A stretch of 64,000 nt of DNA, from the NCBI RefSeq assembly GCF_049243985.1, contig NC_135381.1, positions 17,905,345 through 17,969,344 of the forward strand, in the 5' to 3' direction. Below, piece after piece: positions 1 through 11,900 of this stretch (its first letter is position 1; each line of letters starts with the position of its first letter). This stretch comes from Paroedura picta (Eukaryota > Chordata > Lepidosauria > Squamata > Gekkonidae). The position numbers and the translations under genes were made by a program. The notes beneath the pieces were generated by a model, which was not told the origin of the DNA, did not search any database, and worked only from the letters and a program-made list of their open reading frames with translations.

Positions 1-898
1 TCTGCTGTCTGGGGTGGAGGTCCACAGGCTGCTTAACACAAGACTAGATCCTGATTCAACCTATACACAGCCAGATACTAGCAACCACTAATGGATCTGG
101 TTTGTCAGCACAGGAAAACTCAGCAATGAATAATAGCCCTAGTGCAACCATAGCACAGTAGCTATCTCATCCTTCCTATGAAAAGCCTGCAAGGGTACAA
201 AGAGTTCTCCCACCCAATAGTAGCTTCATAGCAACCCTGCAAAGAATGCATGGTCGAAGATGGCCCAGCAAGCTTCATGGCAGTGAGAATTTGAACTCAA
301 GGCTTCCAGATCTCAGCCCAACAGACAAATAACTAAACTCTGCAATGGGCAGCCTCAAATCTTTCCAGGTTCTGTCACCACAGCTAGTGGAAGGCCAACA
401 ACTGATATAGAGGGGGGTGGGAGTTCCAGCTCAGCTACATGATACAAAATCAATGCATTTCAAAGCTCTTGGTCTTGTCCAGGTTCTGACAAAAAGACTT
501 TCCATCAGATGTGAACGGCAAGTTCTCTGCTGAGGAGTCAGTTTCCAGATGCACAAGGCCCTTGATTTGGAGCTGCAACCAATCACAACATTCCTTACTA
601 TATAAAACGGCATGGGGCTACATCTCTCTGGTGTCTTATCAGGGAAGCTTAGAAACATACACATTCACCCCTTCTCCAGTACCCTCAATCTATTACATCC
701 AGGAGGAGCCAGACAGGAAGAGCAGAGCCTCTGAGTGGAAATCCAAACGTATATCTTCCAATATTTTCCCTCTTACCCCAAAATATTTGCTAAATATTTG
801 CTAAATATTTGCTAAAGCATTTCTCTTAGGAAGGGCTAGCACATACACTGAAGTAATTAGGAGTTGCCATATCCAGAAAGGAAGTGGGTGTACTAATC
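1..898. other. Intergenic stretch, no gene seen
   Basis: I see no coding exon and no repeat that I recognise, apart from three head-to-tail copies of an 11-bp AT-rich unit (AAATATTTGCT) at about 781-813. The short open frames here have no recognisable domain. Confidence 0.5.
781..813. repeat. Short tandem repeat, three 11-bp units
   Basis: The unit AAATATTTGCT occurs three times without interruption. It looks like a simple minisatellite with no gene beside it. Confidence 0.8.
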
Positions 899-1026
899 CA
901 GGGGTAGTCAACCTGTGGTCCTCCAGATGTCCATGGACTACAATTCCCATGAGCCCCTGCCAGCAAATGCTGGCAGGGGCTCATGGGAATTGTAGTCCAT
1001 GGACATCTGAGGACCACGGGTTGACT
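899..1026. mobile_element. Palindromic hAT-like MITE, copy 1 (type A)
   Basis: It starts CAGGGGTAGTCAACC and is almost its own reverse complement; the arms meet in GCCAGCAAATGCTGGC. The right end is damaged and lacks the usual TACCCCTG. Its arms carry the GTGGTCCTCC variant that I call type A. The flanks hold repeated CTAATC, but the target duplication cannot be fixed because the right end is lost. Confidence 0.85.
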
Positions 1027-1030
1027 AATC

Positions 1031-2657
1031 CATCAGTTTCAGATAATGCATCTTAATGAAGCACAATGAATGTTTCGTGGCTGAACAGAGGTAACGCAGA
1101 ATCATTTTTGACCATGCCTGTCTTCCTTTTCACGTTTGCATCTGCCGGCTATAAATTCCTTTGTAGAGCAAGGGCTGGGCAGTGACTTCCCAGCAAAACA
1201 GACTTCATGGAGGTATGAGTAGCAGCTCATTAGTCAGTGCTATAAATAACACTTAATAGCCAGATTCCAGTCAGCTCTCCTGAGTGACTTCCATAAGCAG
1301 CCGATTCTGAAAGTTGATAACGCTGATTTACAGGGCAATCCCATGCAGAGGCACACCCTTTATAACTCCATGGAAATCAGCTTTACTTTCATCATAGGTA
1401 ATTCTATGGAAATCACTATTACTTTCATCACAGGTGCTCTTTTACATCTCTGTGTGTGATTAGGGGCATCTCATTGGAAAATTATACCAGAGTATTCAAG
1501 TCTTTGGGAGAAAAGGAAATGAGACAAAGGCAAAATCCAGAAAGCAGGAATCTAGATAGTCCTAGGGAAAATGTGTTCAAAACATGGTACGGAAAGCACC
1601 TTTCCCCAAATAAGCTGAAATGGTATTCAGGAACCAAAACCAGGCATTTACCGGAGTTGGGTAAATTTGCTCTTAAAAAAAAAAGATTTGAGGTTACAAC
1701 TCTCTCTTCTATTGAAAAAACAAACAACAACTCAGGTAATAACCCACTGGACCCCAAAGCCTTCTTCTACATTGCTTGTATGTATTCAAATCCCCTTAAT
1801 TAGAATTGAGTATATTTCTGCTTCACTGATTAGAGGATGGTGCAAGTGACAAAATGAAATTATCGTCTATCCAAAAAATGGGTTAGCCAACTGAGACCAA
1901 TTAAACAAAAAAAGACAAAGCTGATGCCAAATTCAGGAAAAACTTCATAGAAAAATTGTATTCTTAATTATTCTTCACTGTAAATGATCTATGTCTTAAG
2001 CAAATAAATACATCCTTCAGATTTCTAGACAAAAATCAATAGCATCATTATTAAAATCCTATGTATCACAGGTATTTAGCTAACACTTACCTGATGTTAC
2101 TGATTTCCTGCTGTCTTCTTTATTCACGTTTGTATTTGCACTGTTTATTTGGAAATAAAATACGTCCACAGTTGGCCTTCAATCAATCTATAGAAATCAA
2201 CCAAAATAGCAGGCTTTTAATCGGAAAAAGTCCTTATGGGTTATATCTGAATGGTTTTTAAAGATTCTGAGATACTGAAACTCTACAAAAGTAACTTAAG
2301 AATGTAAGAAAAACCCTGCTGAATCAGACCAGTAGGCTCCATAGTCCAACAGTGTTTTCCAAACTAGTCAACAAGATGTCCCAGGAATCCCTACTAACTG
2401 GCCATAGATGCCAAAACTTCACCTGCTCCCCCTCCCCCCAATTGGAATTCAGGAGATATAATATTTTGGAAAGCTGAAGTTGTGTTTAGTGAAACTTATC
2501 CATTTTGCTGCTCACTTGATTCCAGTTCATTAGTGAACAAGTTAAAGAGCACTGTTCGTGATATAGACTGAACTGCTAACATTCCTGAAGAACTCCAGAA
2601 GGATAATGAGAGAGGACTTGCCTTGGCAGAAGCCATGCTGATTCTTACCTAGTAGGC
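1031..2657. other. Intergenic stretch, mostly nothing recognisable
   Basis: AT-rich, with several short open frames of no family. Around 2300-2420 a fragment reads like the CR1-related repeat found near 50.75 kb (CTGAATCAGACCAGTAGG). No exon is supported. Confidence 0.45.
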
Positions 2658-2790
2658 CAGTGATTCTCAACCTTCCTAATGCCGCGACCCTTTAATACAG
2701 TTTCTCATGTTGTGGTAACCCCCAGCCATAAAATTATGCAAATGTTCTTTCACAGAAGTTAAACCAAAACTGACCAATGGAGTGAAGATC
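2658..2790 (+). mobile_element. hAT-type transposon fragment (left end)
   Basis: The fragment begins CAGTGATTCTCAACCTTCC and goes on through GCCGCGACCCTTTAATACAG, the typical left end of a widespread amniote hAT element family. The similarity fades after about 2780 and no matching right terminus is seen, so it is truncated. I identify it from memory of such left ends, not from a search. Confidence 0.6.
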
Positions 2791-3844
2791 CATTGTTGAT
2801 GATTGTATGTCATGAACAAACACATAGTATTCCATTATTAAAGGAAGCCCTCTTGTGTTTCTTGTCTTTGCTCATTGTTAACGACCCTGGCATCCTCTTA
2901 GATTTGCTGGTATGCCTCTTAATCTGTGATGTGCACTCTGAGCTTCTTTTATTGTGGATTCAAGTCCTTACCAAGCATCCTGAAGAGACATTCACATAAA
3001 CGATGAACTACTAAGTAACACTGTGATCACTGTTCCCAATAGATGCAACAGAACCTACATCTCATACCACTAAGCACTTTCAGAATGAACAGATTGACTG
3101 CTGAATCTTGTTATTTTTCAGGTGACCACAGGATGCCGGTAGAGCTGCAATTATGGGTTAGAAAAGCTTGACTGTTAAGGACAATAGAAGGCTCGAGACA
3201 TCAGCGTTGTCTCCTCCTCCTTGCTAATGGCTCTGTTTCTCAGCCCTCTGGGTTGTGGACCTATCTGGTTTCCTTGTGTCGTTTATACCACTCAAACTCA
3301 CGTTGGGTTTATTTTGGCCATGTCTGCACATGTATAGGCAACCCAGGGAAGGACTGCTTTTCAGGAGGGGGACTTTGCCTACATTAGATTAGAATTTTCT
3401 GCAAGCCTGAGGATTTGTCTGAATTCATAAAGCCTACAGAATAGTCCTGGCTGCTAACATTATGTGGATTTGTTTATCTCTGTGAGGCTCAGACCTCAGA
3501 TTAATCTCATCTGAAGCCATGCAAAACATTTTGGATACAGGCCATTTTCCATATGCCACCAGCTTCTGAATGAAGAGAGGTGGCCAAAAAGGAAAAAGCC
3601 TGCATGGTAGTACCATGTTTATGGAACTCCATCCCTGTAACAATTCATCTAGCATTTTATACAGACTCAATGCTAGACTATACACAGGCTCTTTTATTTG
3701 GATTGTAACATTAGAAAAAAAACAAACCCTGGTCTCTCTCTTTCTCAGATACCACGGATTGCCAAAAAGAGTAATAAGTAGGCTTTAGAGCCAATCAAGC
3801 TTAAACTCTCCCTAGAAGCTAAATGACTAAACAGATAATTGTAC
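2791..3844. other. Intergenic stretch, nothing recognised
   Basis: No exon, known repeat or RNA gene is apparent on either strand. Confidence 0.4.
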
Positions 3845-4065
3845 ATTTGGTAGCATTATGAGAAGGCAAGACTCACCGGAGAAGACAATAATGCTGAGAA
3901 AAGTTGAAGGTGGAAGGAAAAAGTGGAAGACCCAATGCAAGCTGGATTGATTCAATAAAGGAAGCCTTGGCCCTCAGTTTGCAAGGCTTGAGCTAGCCAG
4001 ATAAAGACAGGACTTTCTGAAGGTCTAATTCATAGCTCAGAAACAAATGGACAACACCACACACA
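3845..4065 (+). mobile_element. RTE-type LINE 3' end fragment
   Basis: The stretch with GAGAAGGCAAGACTCACCGG, GGAAGACCCAATGCAAGCTG and ATTGATTCAATAAAGGAAGC corresponds to the last part of an RTE/Bov-B-like reverse transcriptase ORF. It ends in a CA-rich tail (CACCACACACAG), typical of RTE 3' ends in squamates. It is degraded and has no open frame of useful length. Confidence 0.6.
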
Positions 4066-4203
4066 GACAGAATTTACATCTTAAGTTTCCTTCTCTTTTG
4101 TTTGCAGTCTTTTATATGTTTTCATGGTCTTTGTGGATGTACATTTCATGGATTTGGTTAAGTTAGCCTTGACTTCCAAAAGTGTATTTTGTTAGTCTGT
4201 AAA

Positions 4204-4705
4204 GAAGAGTTGGTTTTTATATCCTGCTTTTCACTACCAAAAGGAGTATCAAAGCATCTTACAATCACTTTGTAGTGGTAGGAGTGCGGACTTCTAATCT
4301 GGTGAGTTGGGTTCGATTCTGTGCTCCCCCACATGCAGCCAGCTGGGTGACCTTGGGCATGCCATGGCGCTGATAAAGTTGTTTTGACTGAGCAGTGATA
4401 TCAGGGCTCTCACATGGTATCTGTTGTGGGGAGAGGAAAGGGAAGGAAATTGTAAGCTGCTCTGAGACTCCTTTGGGTAGGGAAACATGGCATATAAGAA
4501 CCAATTCTTCTTCTTCTTCTTCTTTTCCTTCTCCTCCCCCCCCCCCACAGCAGACATCCTGATGGAGGTGAGGCTGGGAGAGCTCTGAGAGGAACTGTGA
4601 GACTAGCCTAAGGTCACCTAAGTGGTTGAGTGTGGACAAGGAGGAGGGACTCAAACCCAGCTCTCCAGATTAGAAGTCCGCGCTCCTAACCATTACATCA
4701 ACCTG
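4204..4705 (-). repeat. tRNA-derived SINE interrupted by a second SINE
   Basis: Minus-strand SINE sequence runs at about 4204-4266 (3' part, TTGGTTTTTATATCCTGC) and resumes at about 4540-4705 (tRNA-like head, read in reverse as GAAGTCCGCGCTCCTAACCA). Between the two halves lies a plus-strand copy of the same family, so this is a SINE within a SINE. Confidence 0.65.
4267..4530 (+). repeat. tRNA-derived SINE with (CTT)n tail
   Basis: The head GTAGTGGTAGGAGTGCGGAC and the B-box-like GGTTCGATTC are followed by CAGCCAGCTGGGTGACCTTG, TGTTGTGGGGAGAGGAAAGG and a (CTT)n tail at about 4507-4530. It sits inside an older copy of the same family in the opposite direction. Confidence 0.7.
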
Positions 4706-5640
4706 TAGTAGTGCCTCTGGAGTCCTGCTGCATTCACTCTCCCCAACAGAAATACTGTTGTATGGCCCTGGGCAATTTACATACAGCAGTGCTTTGAAGG
4801 CGTAGAGGAAGTTATACCATTTTCCCCCCTCTGGGCTGGCCCTTGTCAAGAGTGAACCCTTTGTGTGCAGACTTTGATGTGCTTTATTAAACCCAGGTAT
4901 AATTTTAAACCATTTTATACAAATGCAGCTTTGAGGACAGTTGAGGGTTAGTTAAAGGTAATGAGAGGGAGAAAGAAGGAAATGGAGAAAGGAAGGCAAA
5001 GTGGCTTGCTCAGGCTCCAAAGAGATTACAATATACTTCTTTCTATTGTGACTTGTCTGCACAGCAGCATTACTCCACCCCAGTGAAATATGAGAAGAGA
5101 TAACCTTTTAGCAAAGTGTCAAAGTAGGAAACTCTGGACAAAAGTCAATGGATAGAGGGAAGCAATCAGCGGGGTCCCCCAGAGGACTGTGTGAGAGCTG
5201 GTGCTTTTGAGTTTGTTCTTATCTTATCCAGAATGGGGGGGGGGGGATGGGGGAGCAGCGGAGTGCTGCGACCAAGTTTTCAACTTGTTCGGATGGTGAA
5301 AACGGAAGAATGCAAGGCGCACCAAGAAGAGTGTTACAGCACAGCAAATGACAATGTGCAGTGACTCTCGTTATTGTGAAAAGAACCCAGCTTTCCGTCT
5401 ATACTGGTAGGAGGATCTGGCGGATACTAGCCTAAGTGGCTTCAGAATAGATACTAGCTTAAGTGGCTTCAGAAGGGCTGAATGTGTATCTCGGTGGTTA
5501 GCCACGTTCAAGGCGCTTCTGGATGCCAGTTGTTGGGGGGTGGGAGGGCAGGGGAGGTGAGAGGGGCGACAACAACAGGGATGGGCTTCAGCTCGGGTCT
5601 TTTTGGCTTCAGAGGACGGCAGGATGCAGATTCCGCAGGG
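4706..5640. other. Intergenic stretch upstream of RBM41
   Basis: No exon is recognised. There is a poly-G tract near 5236. The base composition turns GC-rich towards the RBM41 promoter from about 5.5 kb. Confidence 0.4.
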
Positions 5641-5920
5641 CTCTTCTTGGGTCCTCACAACATGTTGCGGCGTGCCAGGCTTGTACCCGCCTGCAGCCTC
5701 CCTTCAAGGGCTGCTCCCGCGGTTTTTCGCGTGCTGGGCTGCTCCCTCTGCCACCTCCGCCTTTCTTCCCGCCTGCGGCGCTTCTCACCCACCGCACTAC
5801 AACTCCCCGAAGCCCTTGCGGCTCCGCTCTTGTTTTGCCTCCGCCGCGCGTTGCATTCAGGGAATTGAGGTCCGGCACGACGTCCACGGCAGCCGCGCGA
5901 CGCTATTATGAAAAGGTGAG
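5641..5920 (+). promoter_or_regulatory. RBM41: CpG-rich promoter region of RBM41
   Basis: CpG-dense sequence directly precedes and includes the RBM41 start codon at 5908. I see no TATA box in the expected place, which fits a CpG-island promoter. At 5796-5807 the motif ACTACAACTCCC matches the core of the ZNF143/THAP11 (SBS) promoter element, about 100 bp before the start codon. The transcription start itself cannot be fixed from sequence alone. Confidence 0.6.
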
Positions 5921-8900
5921 CCAAGCAGGCAATATTGGCTGCGGTGTGGGGTCGCGGTGTCTAAACGGGCAGCTTAATTCGCATCGTCAGGAATAAAGGT
6001 GGCTTCAAAGACGGCTGCCTCCGTCCCGACGTATGTTTGACAGCCGCGCCTGGCCCAACTGCGGTCAAAACAGGTCGGGGACGCGGACGTAACCCTGCAT
6101 GGGTCGCTTCCTAGCCTCGGCGCATGTCATGAGTGCAGAGAGTATGCCGTGGCCCAGGCCTGCTTGGATGGAGCGCTGCCGACAAGGCAATGTGCGCGAA
6201 AAGCATCTCGCTGCAGGAGTTATTTTATTCATACTAGAATCTGGATGTTATTATTCTCTCCCATAATGGGATATCATGGTCAAATGCACCCCTGACCGCC
6301 ATCTGTACATCAGGGAAGCAGGAGATTTGCGTTGCTGGATCAGAACCCCAAAGGGTTTGTAACCACGGCGATGCTTGTAAGGCTGTTGGTGGAAAAGCTG
6401 TCCAAGTCCAGCACCTGCTGCCTCCCCTATTCCCCCCTTCCTTCACTCTTGTGCTTGCATTTTGCAGAGTCAACAGTAGCAGTCTCAGTGGGGAGGATCT
6501 CCTCTTGGAGGACTTGGAGACAGAAGGAGAGCGGCAGCTCAAGAGCCTTCTACAGCATCAACTTGACACTTCTGCTTCTATCGAAGAGTGAGGACTGACC
6601 TTTTAAGCAAAGCAGTGCAGCTGGATGGGGAGCGGGATGGGGATGGTAAAGGCAGGGCACCACGTGGCAAGGAAACGTACGTGATTTGAATCTTCTGAAG
6701 CACGATGTGCACCCCAGTGATTGTGATGACTGTTGTGTACCCAAGTGCTCGTCTGAGCATCGGTTTCTAACCTTGCAGAACATCCCTCTGCTGATGCTCT
6801 TTTGCATTGCAGGTGTGTGTCCAAGCGCCGGCGCTTTGCACCTGCCGCTGTGTACAAGCCCTTTGGTGAAGAAGCCGCAGGGACTCATAGCTTGCCCCAG
6901 TTCCAGGCTCTGCAGGAGAGCAACAAGGAGATTGCCTCTCTCAGGGAGCTTGGCCTCTCAGAGTCTGAGATCCACCTCTGGAAGAACCATGCATCAGCAG
7001 GCAAGGTAGTGCAGAGAAAGTTTGGCACTCAACACTGGGTTCCAGGCTAACTTCTTTTGTGGTTACTGAATTATTCGATGCAGAAGAGCTCATTTGCAAC
7101 TGTTAGTTTAATACTGTAACCTTATTTAGCAGCTGACTAAGTTGGAGAGAGGAGTCACAGGGCACACAGTGGTGGTTGTGTAAGGATGTTTGTGAAGGGA
7201 GATATTCTTTCCAAGGATGGCCTCAGATCTTTGGTAGATGCTTCTGTTTCTCTTAGGCTTCCATGTACCATTTCTGGGCACCTGGATGAGATGTGAGAGA
7301 CATCAAACCTCATCTCTATCTAGTACAAAATCACAGATTTTGCCACAATAAGGAGACCTGGAATTGGAGATACTTAGAATATGTGCATTAGGTTATTCAT
7401 TTCCCATAGTTAAATACTCAGCTCATGTAGAATCAGAGCATCCTCGTTATGGCTAAGTGGAAGGCCATGTTGAGGAAGAAGACTGACATTCAGCTTTTTA
7501 GGGTTTCATTAGTTTTTATAGACACCCAAACCCTGATACAATTTTTATAGACACCCGTCCAAACAAAGTCAATTAGTTGTAGGGCATGGTCAGTTTGTGT
7601 GGACATCCTGCCAGTTTAGCAAAATCGATCTGGTGCAAAGGTGGTGGCTGATCTCAGCCTGGGCAAACCTCCGGGAGTTGTGTCCAGTCTTGTGTCCAGT
7701 CACACATGTGTGATCCCGTTGGCTTTGGGCAGAAGAAGGATGCCAAATAGAAATTCAAATCCAGAAGTGTACTACTGTCAGGGATGACATCGATTGAATG
7801 GATCTCCTGGGGGTGTGTGCAGTTAATTTGTGAAACTCAAGTGGCAGGCTTTTAGCTTCAGGTGGTATAACCTGCTCGTTGGATAATGCAGAGTGATCAA
7901 ACCACATTTTACAATTAAGGAAAAAAAGGAGGAAGTAAGAGTTAGATAGTAAGTTTATTATCATTTCCACACAGATGCAATCTGTTATTGTTCTTGTCTT
8001 GCCAGAGTTCTGGACTTGGGGCAGCCCCGGAAGCAATGCGGGACAGGATACAGGCTATCCAGGAGAAGATCGCAGAGCGACAACGCATATTCTCCTTGCC
8101 ACAGAGATTTGCTGGCAGCAAAGAGCTGAGCAGACGTGAGATGGAAATAGAAAATGCTCTCTTCCAGGGCACTGACCGCCACTCCTTCCTGAGGATGCTG
8201 TATCACCAAAGTATGTTATTCCCATTATTCCCTGCTGCCCCAGTGCTGTCTCACCCCTTGAGAAAGCTCAAAGATAAAGTGTTAAGTGCTGTAAGCAAAA
8301 GCCATAAAATACAAAGATGTAATCATGAATTGATGTTCTTAGGTTTCACAAGCAAGCTTCAGACAAAATAATTGATAAATATAAGCTTATAAATGATAAA
8401 TATAAGATCCAAACAGTAATATTAAAGTAGGATTTTTGTCTTTAAAAGTGTTTAAAATAATTATAGAACATTACTGCGCCTGCAAACAATTGGCATAGAT
8501 TTTCTTTGCTGTAATTGTAAATAATACAATTCACATTCATCTGACAGCAAATTGCCTATTACAAACAGCAGATTCACAAGGGCTTGCTGGAGCGTCACAT
8601 TTTCATCTTTCCTTTCCCTGACATTCCCCATTGCCTCTCCCCTTTTCCTGGTACCTCCTCTCCTTCCCACTCACCCCCTCCCTTTATTTGCCCAGTTGGG
8701 TGGTGGGTAACCTTCAGGGACTTGTGGGAGATGCCTCACTTTCCCTTGTATCGCCTCCCTCTACTATTTTCTTTTTTCCTCCTGGATGCCCCATATCCTA
8801 ATCTTTCCTGCTTCACTATCTCCTTTCCACACACCACCAACTAACTTACCTTCCTTTTATTTGCTCCCCCACCTTCAGCTATATTTATTAATTTACTTCA

Positions 8901-11900
8901 TTTATATTATGTATTTCTCCCAAAGCAGCTTACCTTGTTCTCTTGTCCTCCATTTTATCCTAACACAACCTTGTGAGGTAGATTAGACTGAGAATGTATT
9001 ACTGGCACAAGTCACCTGGTGAGCCTTCATGGCAGAGTGACGATTTGAACCTGGGTTTCATGGATCCGAATCTGAACATGTAACTATGACAGTACATTGG
9101 CTGTCATGGGGGTGCCTTCTGTCAAACAGTAGGAAACAGCCCTGCAGATTACATGGCAGCAAGTCACTCAATGGTTGCTGCTGAGTTTGGTCTCAATGAA
9201 AATTCATTCAAAGGCCAAAAGTGCTCTCTTAAAGGTTCTGGCCCCTCCCTCTGCCTTTTCATGATAGAAACCAAGGCTTGAAGGTTGGCAATATTGTTCT
9301 GGTTGCCTAGCAATAGCCACTGTAGGCATTAGTTCTTAAAACTACAGGTGCTGCTTTTATCAGTTGGGTATTAAAACCCTCCAATGTAGTTTTTCCAGTT
9401 TCAGATTGTCCTCAAATCTAGGGCTTTTCTCAGGTCTGTTGAAAGATTTGTCTTGTCCATACATGGCCCTCAGGATCTAAGTATCTATAGATAGAATGGT
9501 ACACTGATGATATTCTACATGCAATCCTCAACAGAGTTACATCTTTCTAAATTTATGTCAGTGGGCCTAGATTAGCATAACTCTGTTTAGGATTGTACTG
9601 GGAAGATACCATAAGATCTTATTGGGGTATTATACTAAAAAAGGATAAAATCTTTGATACAGCCACTTGATAGATGCATAATTTATCCCCATAAGTTCTG
9701 TACCAATATGTGCCCACTTGGGAGGACAACTTGAGTTTATTGCCCCTTTCGGAAATGCTTTAGTGGAAAGGCGTCTCTTGACAATTTCTTCAATGGTGCT
9801 TTTTGGTTATCTTTATGTTTCAGATGAGGTTAAGCAGAAAGCCACACATGAGAAAGACCCAATGGGTCACCTGGAGACTGTTTATCAGGAAATACTCAGC
9901 CAAGGGCAGCTTGAATCGGTCCAGCCTTCCACAAGTGATATGAATCCCCCTTGCTCTGGGACCCCTAGCACCTCTCAAGAGGGGCAGGACTTGACCCCAC
10001 AGTCTGTCCCAGGGCCTGTGAAGGTCACAGAGGTGGTGGAGTTTGTCCCAGAAGAGGAGATCCTAAAGAATCGTCTCTCAGAGGAAGAAATCCGCAAGAT
10101 CCCCAGGTTTTCCTCCTATAGCCCTGGCGAGCTGAACAAGGTAATTGCCTTCCTTTTCTAGTGGCTGGACTGCAGTACAGTTGTGTGAGTGCTTCCAGTG
10201 CTCAAGACCAGGGGTAGTCAACCTGTGGTCCTCCAGATGTCCACGGACTACAATTCCCATGAACCCCTGCCAGCGTTTGCTGGCAGCGGCTCATGGGAAT
10301 TGTAGTCCGTGGACATCTGGAGGACCACAGGTTGACTACCCCTGCTCAAGAGTACCCCTCTGGTAGCTATTAATTCTTCCTGTTTCCCATGTGGTGTTTC
10401 CTCTTGGCACTGAGAACCAAGATGGAGAAGGGCTAATTGAATTCATATTGACTGTGGTTTCAGGGGATTGGCAGAATTATGCTCTGATTGTTCTTTGATG
10501 GTAGTGGGGCAGGATGTTGATGATGGATCAGTTTGTCTGAAGCCCGGGCAAATATTTAACAATTTATGGGCACAACTGAGTGGGAATTTTCAGAAAGCAA
10601 GACCAATTGAAATGCATGGAACCAGTGCAAAAGGATGGCATTTTGTTCATTTCAGTTGTCTTTGTGCAAGAAAATGCCACCTGAAGTCTCAGCCTATAAT
10701 CGGCAGAGATGAACTCTGCCTTACACTGGGACAGATCACTTACCCACCTATCTCAGCTGCCTGTCTTGTACGTGTAAAGTGCCATCAGCTGACATGGCAA
10801 CCCTGTAAAACAGGGGTAGTCAACCTGTGGTCCTCCAGATGTTCATGGACTACAATTCCCATGAGCCCCTGCCTGCAAATGCTGGCAGGGGCTCATGGGA
10901 ATTGTAGTCCATGGACATCTGGAGGACCACAGGTTGACTACCCCTGCTGTAGAGGTTTTCAAGGCAAGAGGCGTTCAGAGGTAGTTTCTCATTGCCTTCT
11001 TCTGCAGAATGACTGTGGAATTCCTTGCTGGTCTCCCAGCCAAATATGAACCAGGGCTGACTCTGCTTAGCTTCCATGACCTGACAAGATCAAGCTAGCC
11101 AGGGAGTAGTTTGTCTACTCAGCATGAAAACAGCTGTCCATGACTCAGGCAGGGAGATCTTTTCCCTACCTTGCTAATTCTGCTTTACCCCTGAGCCCTC
11201 TTCTGTCCAGTTTGGTGTAATGCTTAAGAGCGGTGGACTCCTTGCTCCACATGCAGCCAGCTGGGTGACCTTGGGCTCACCACGGTTCTGACCGAGAAGG
11301 AATATCAGGGCTCTCTCAGCCTCACCCACCTCGCAGGGTGTCTGTTGTGGGGAGAGGAAAGGGAAGGCGATTGGAAGTCCCTTTGAGACTCCTTTGGTAG
11401 AAATAGAGCTTCCCAGTAATAGAGCAAGTACTGTAACTCTTCATCTCAGGTAATCATACACCATTCTTTGAAGAGAGATTCAGGTGTGTATTTGTACTGA
11501 TCTGAAGCATCATAACAAAGTTTGTGTCCAATGGCACCTTCGAGACTAACCAAGTTTTATTCTAGGTTATAAGAACATAAAAGCTTATACCCAGAATAAA
11601 ACTTTCTTGGTCTTAAAAATGCCACTGGACTGAAACTTAGTTCTTCGAAAGGGTTTCTTCTGATACTCGTGAGTCCATTTCCAGTGTGAGTTATGCAACT
11701 GTGCGGTTGTGTGTTGCGTGCTGTCGAAGGCCACTGATGATAGCCTGTGTTCTTGGATGTGGGCCAGGTATTGTATCTGAAGAACCTCAGCCCTCGTGTG
11801 ACCGTGAAGCACCTGGTGTCGTTGTTTGCAAGGTTCCAGGAAAAGGACGGCCTGGAGATTCACTTCCGAATGCTGAGTGGGCGCATGAGAGGACAGGCCT

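Noticed and set aside
5482-5996. Overlapping open frames of 128, 157 and 102 residues across the RBM41 promoter
   Set aside because: GC-rich sequence lowers stop-codon frequency; there is no domain, and the true RBM41 start lies at 5908 in another frame context.
10468-11049. Open frame of 193 residues
   Set aside because: It lies in RBM41 intron 5 and runs through a palindromic MITE.
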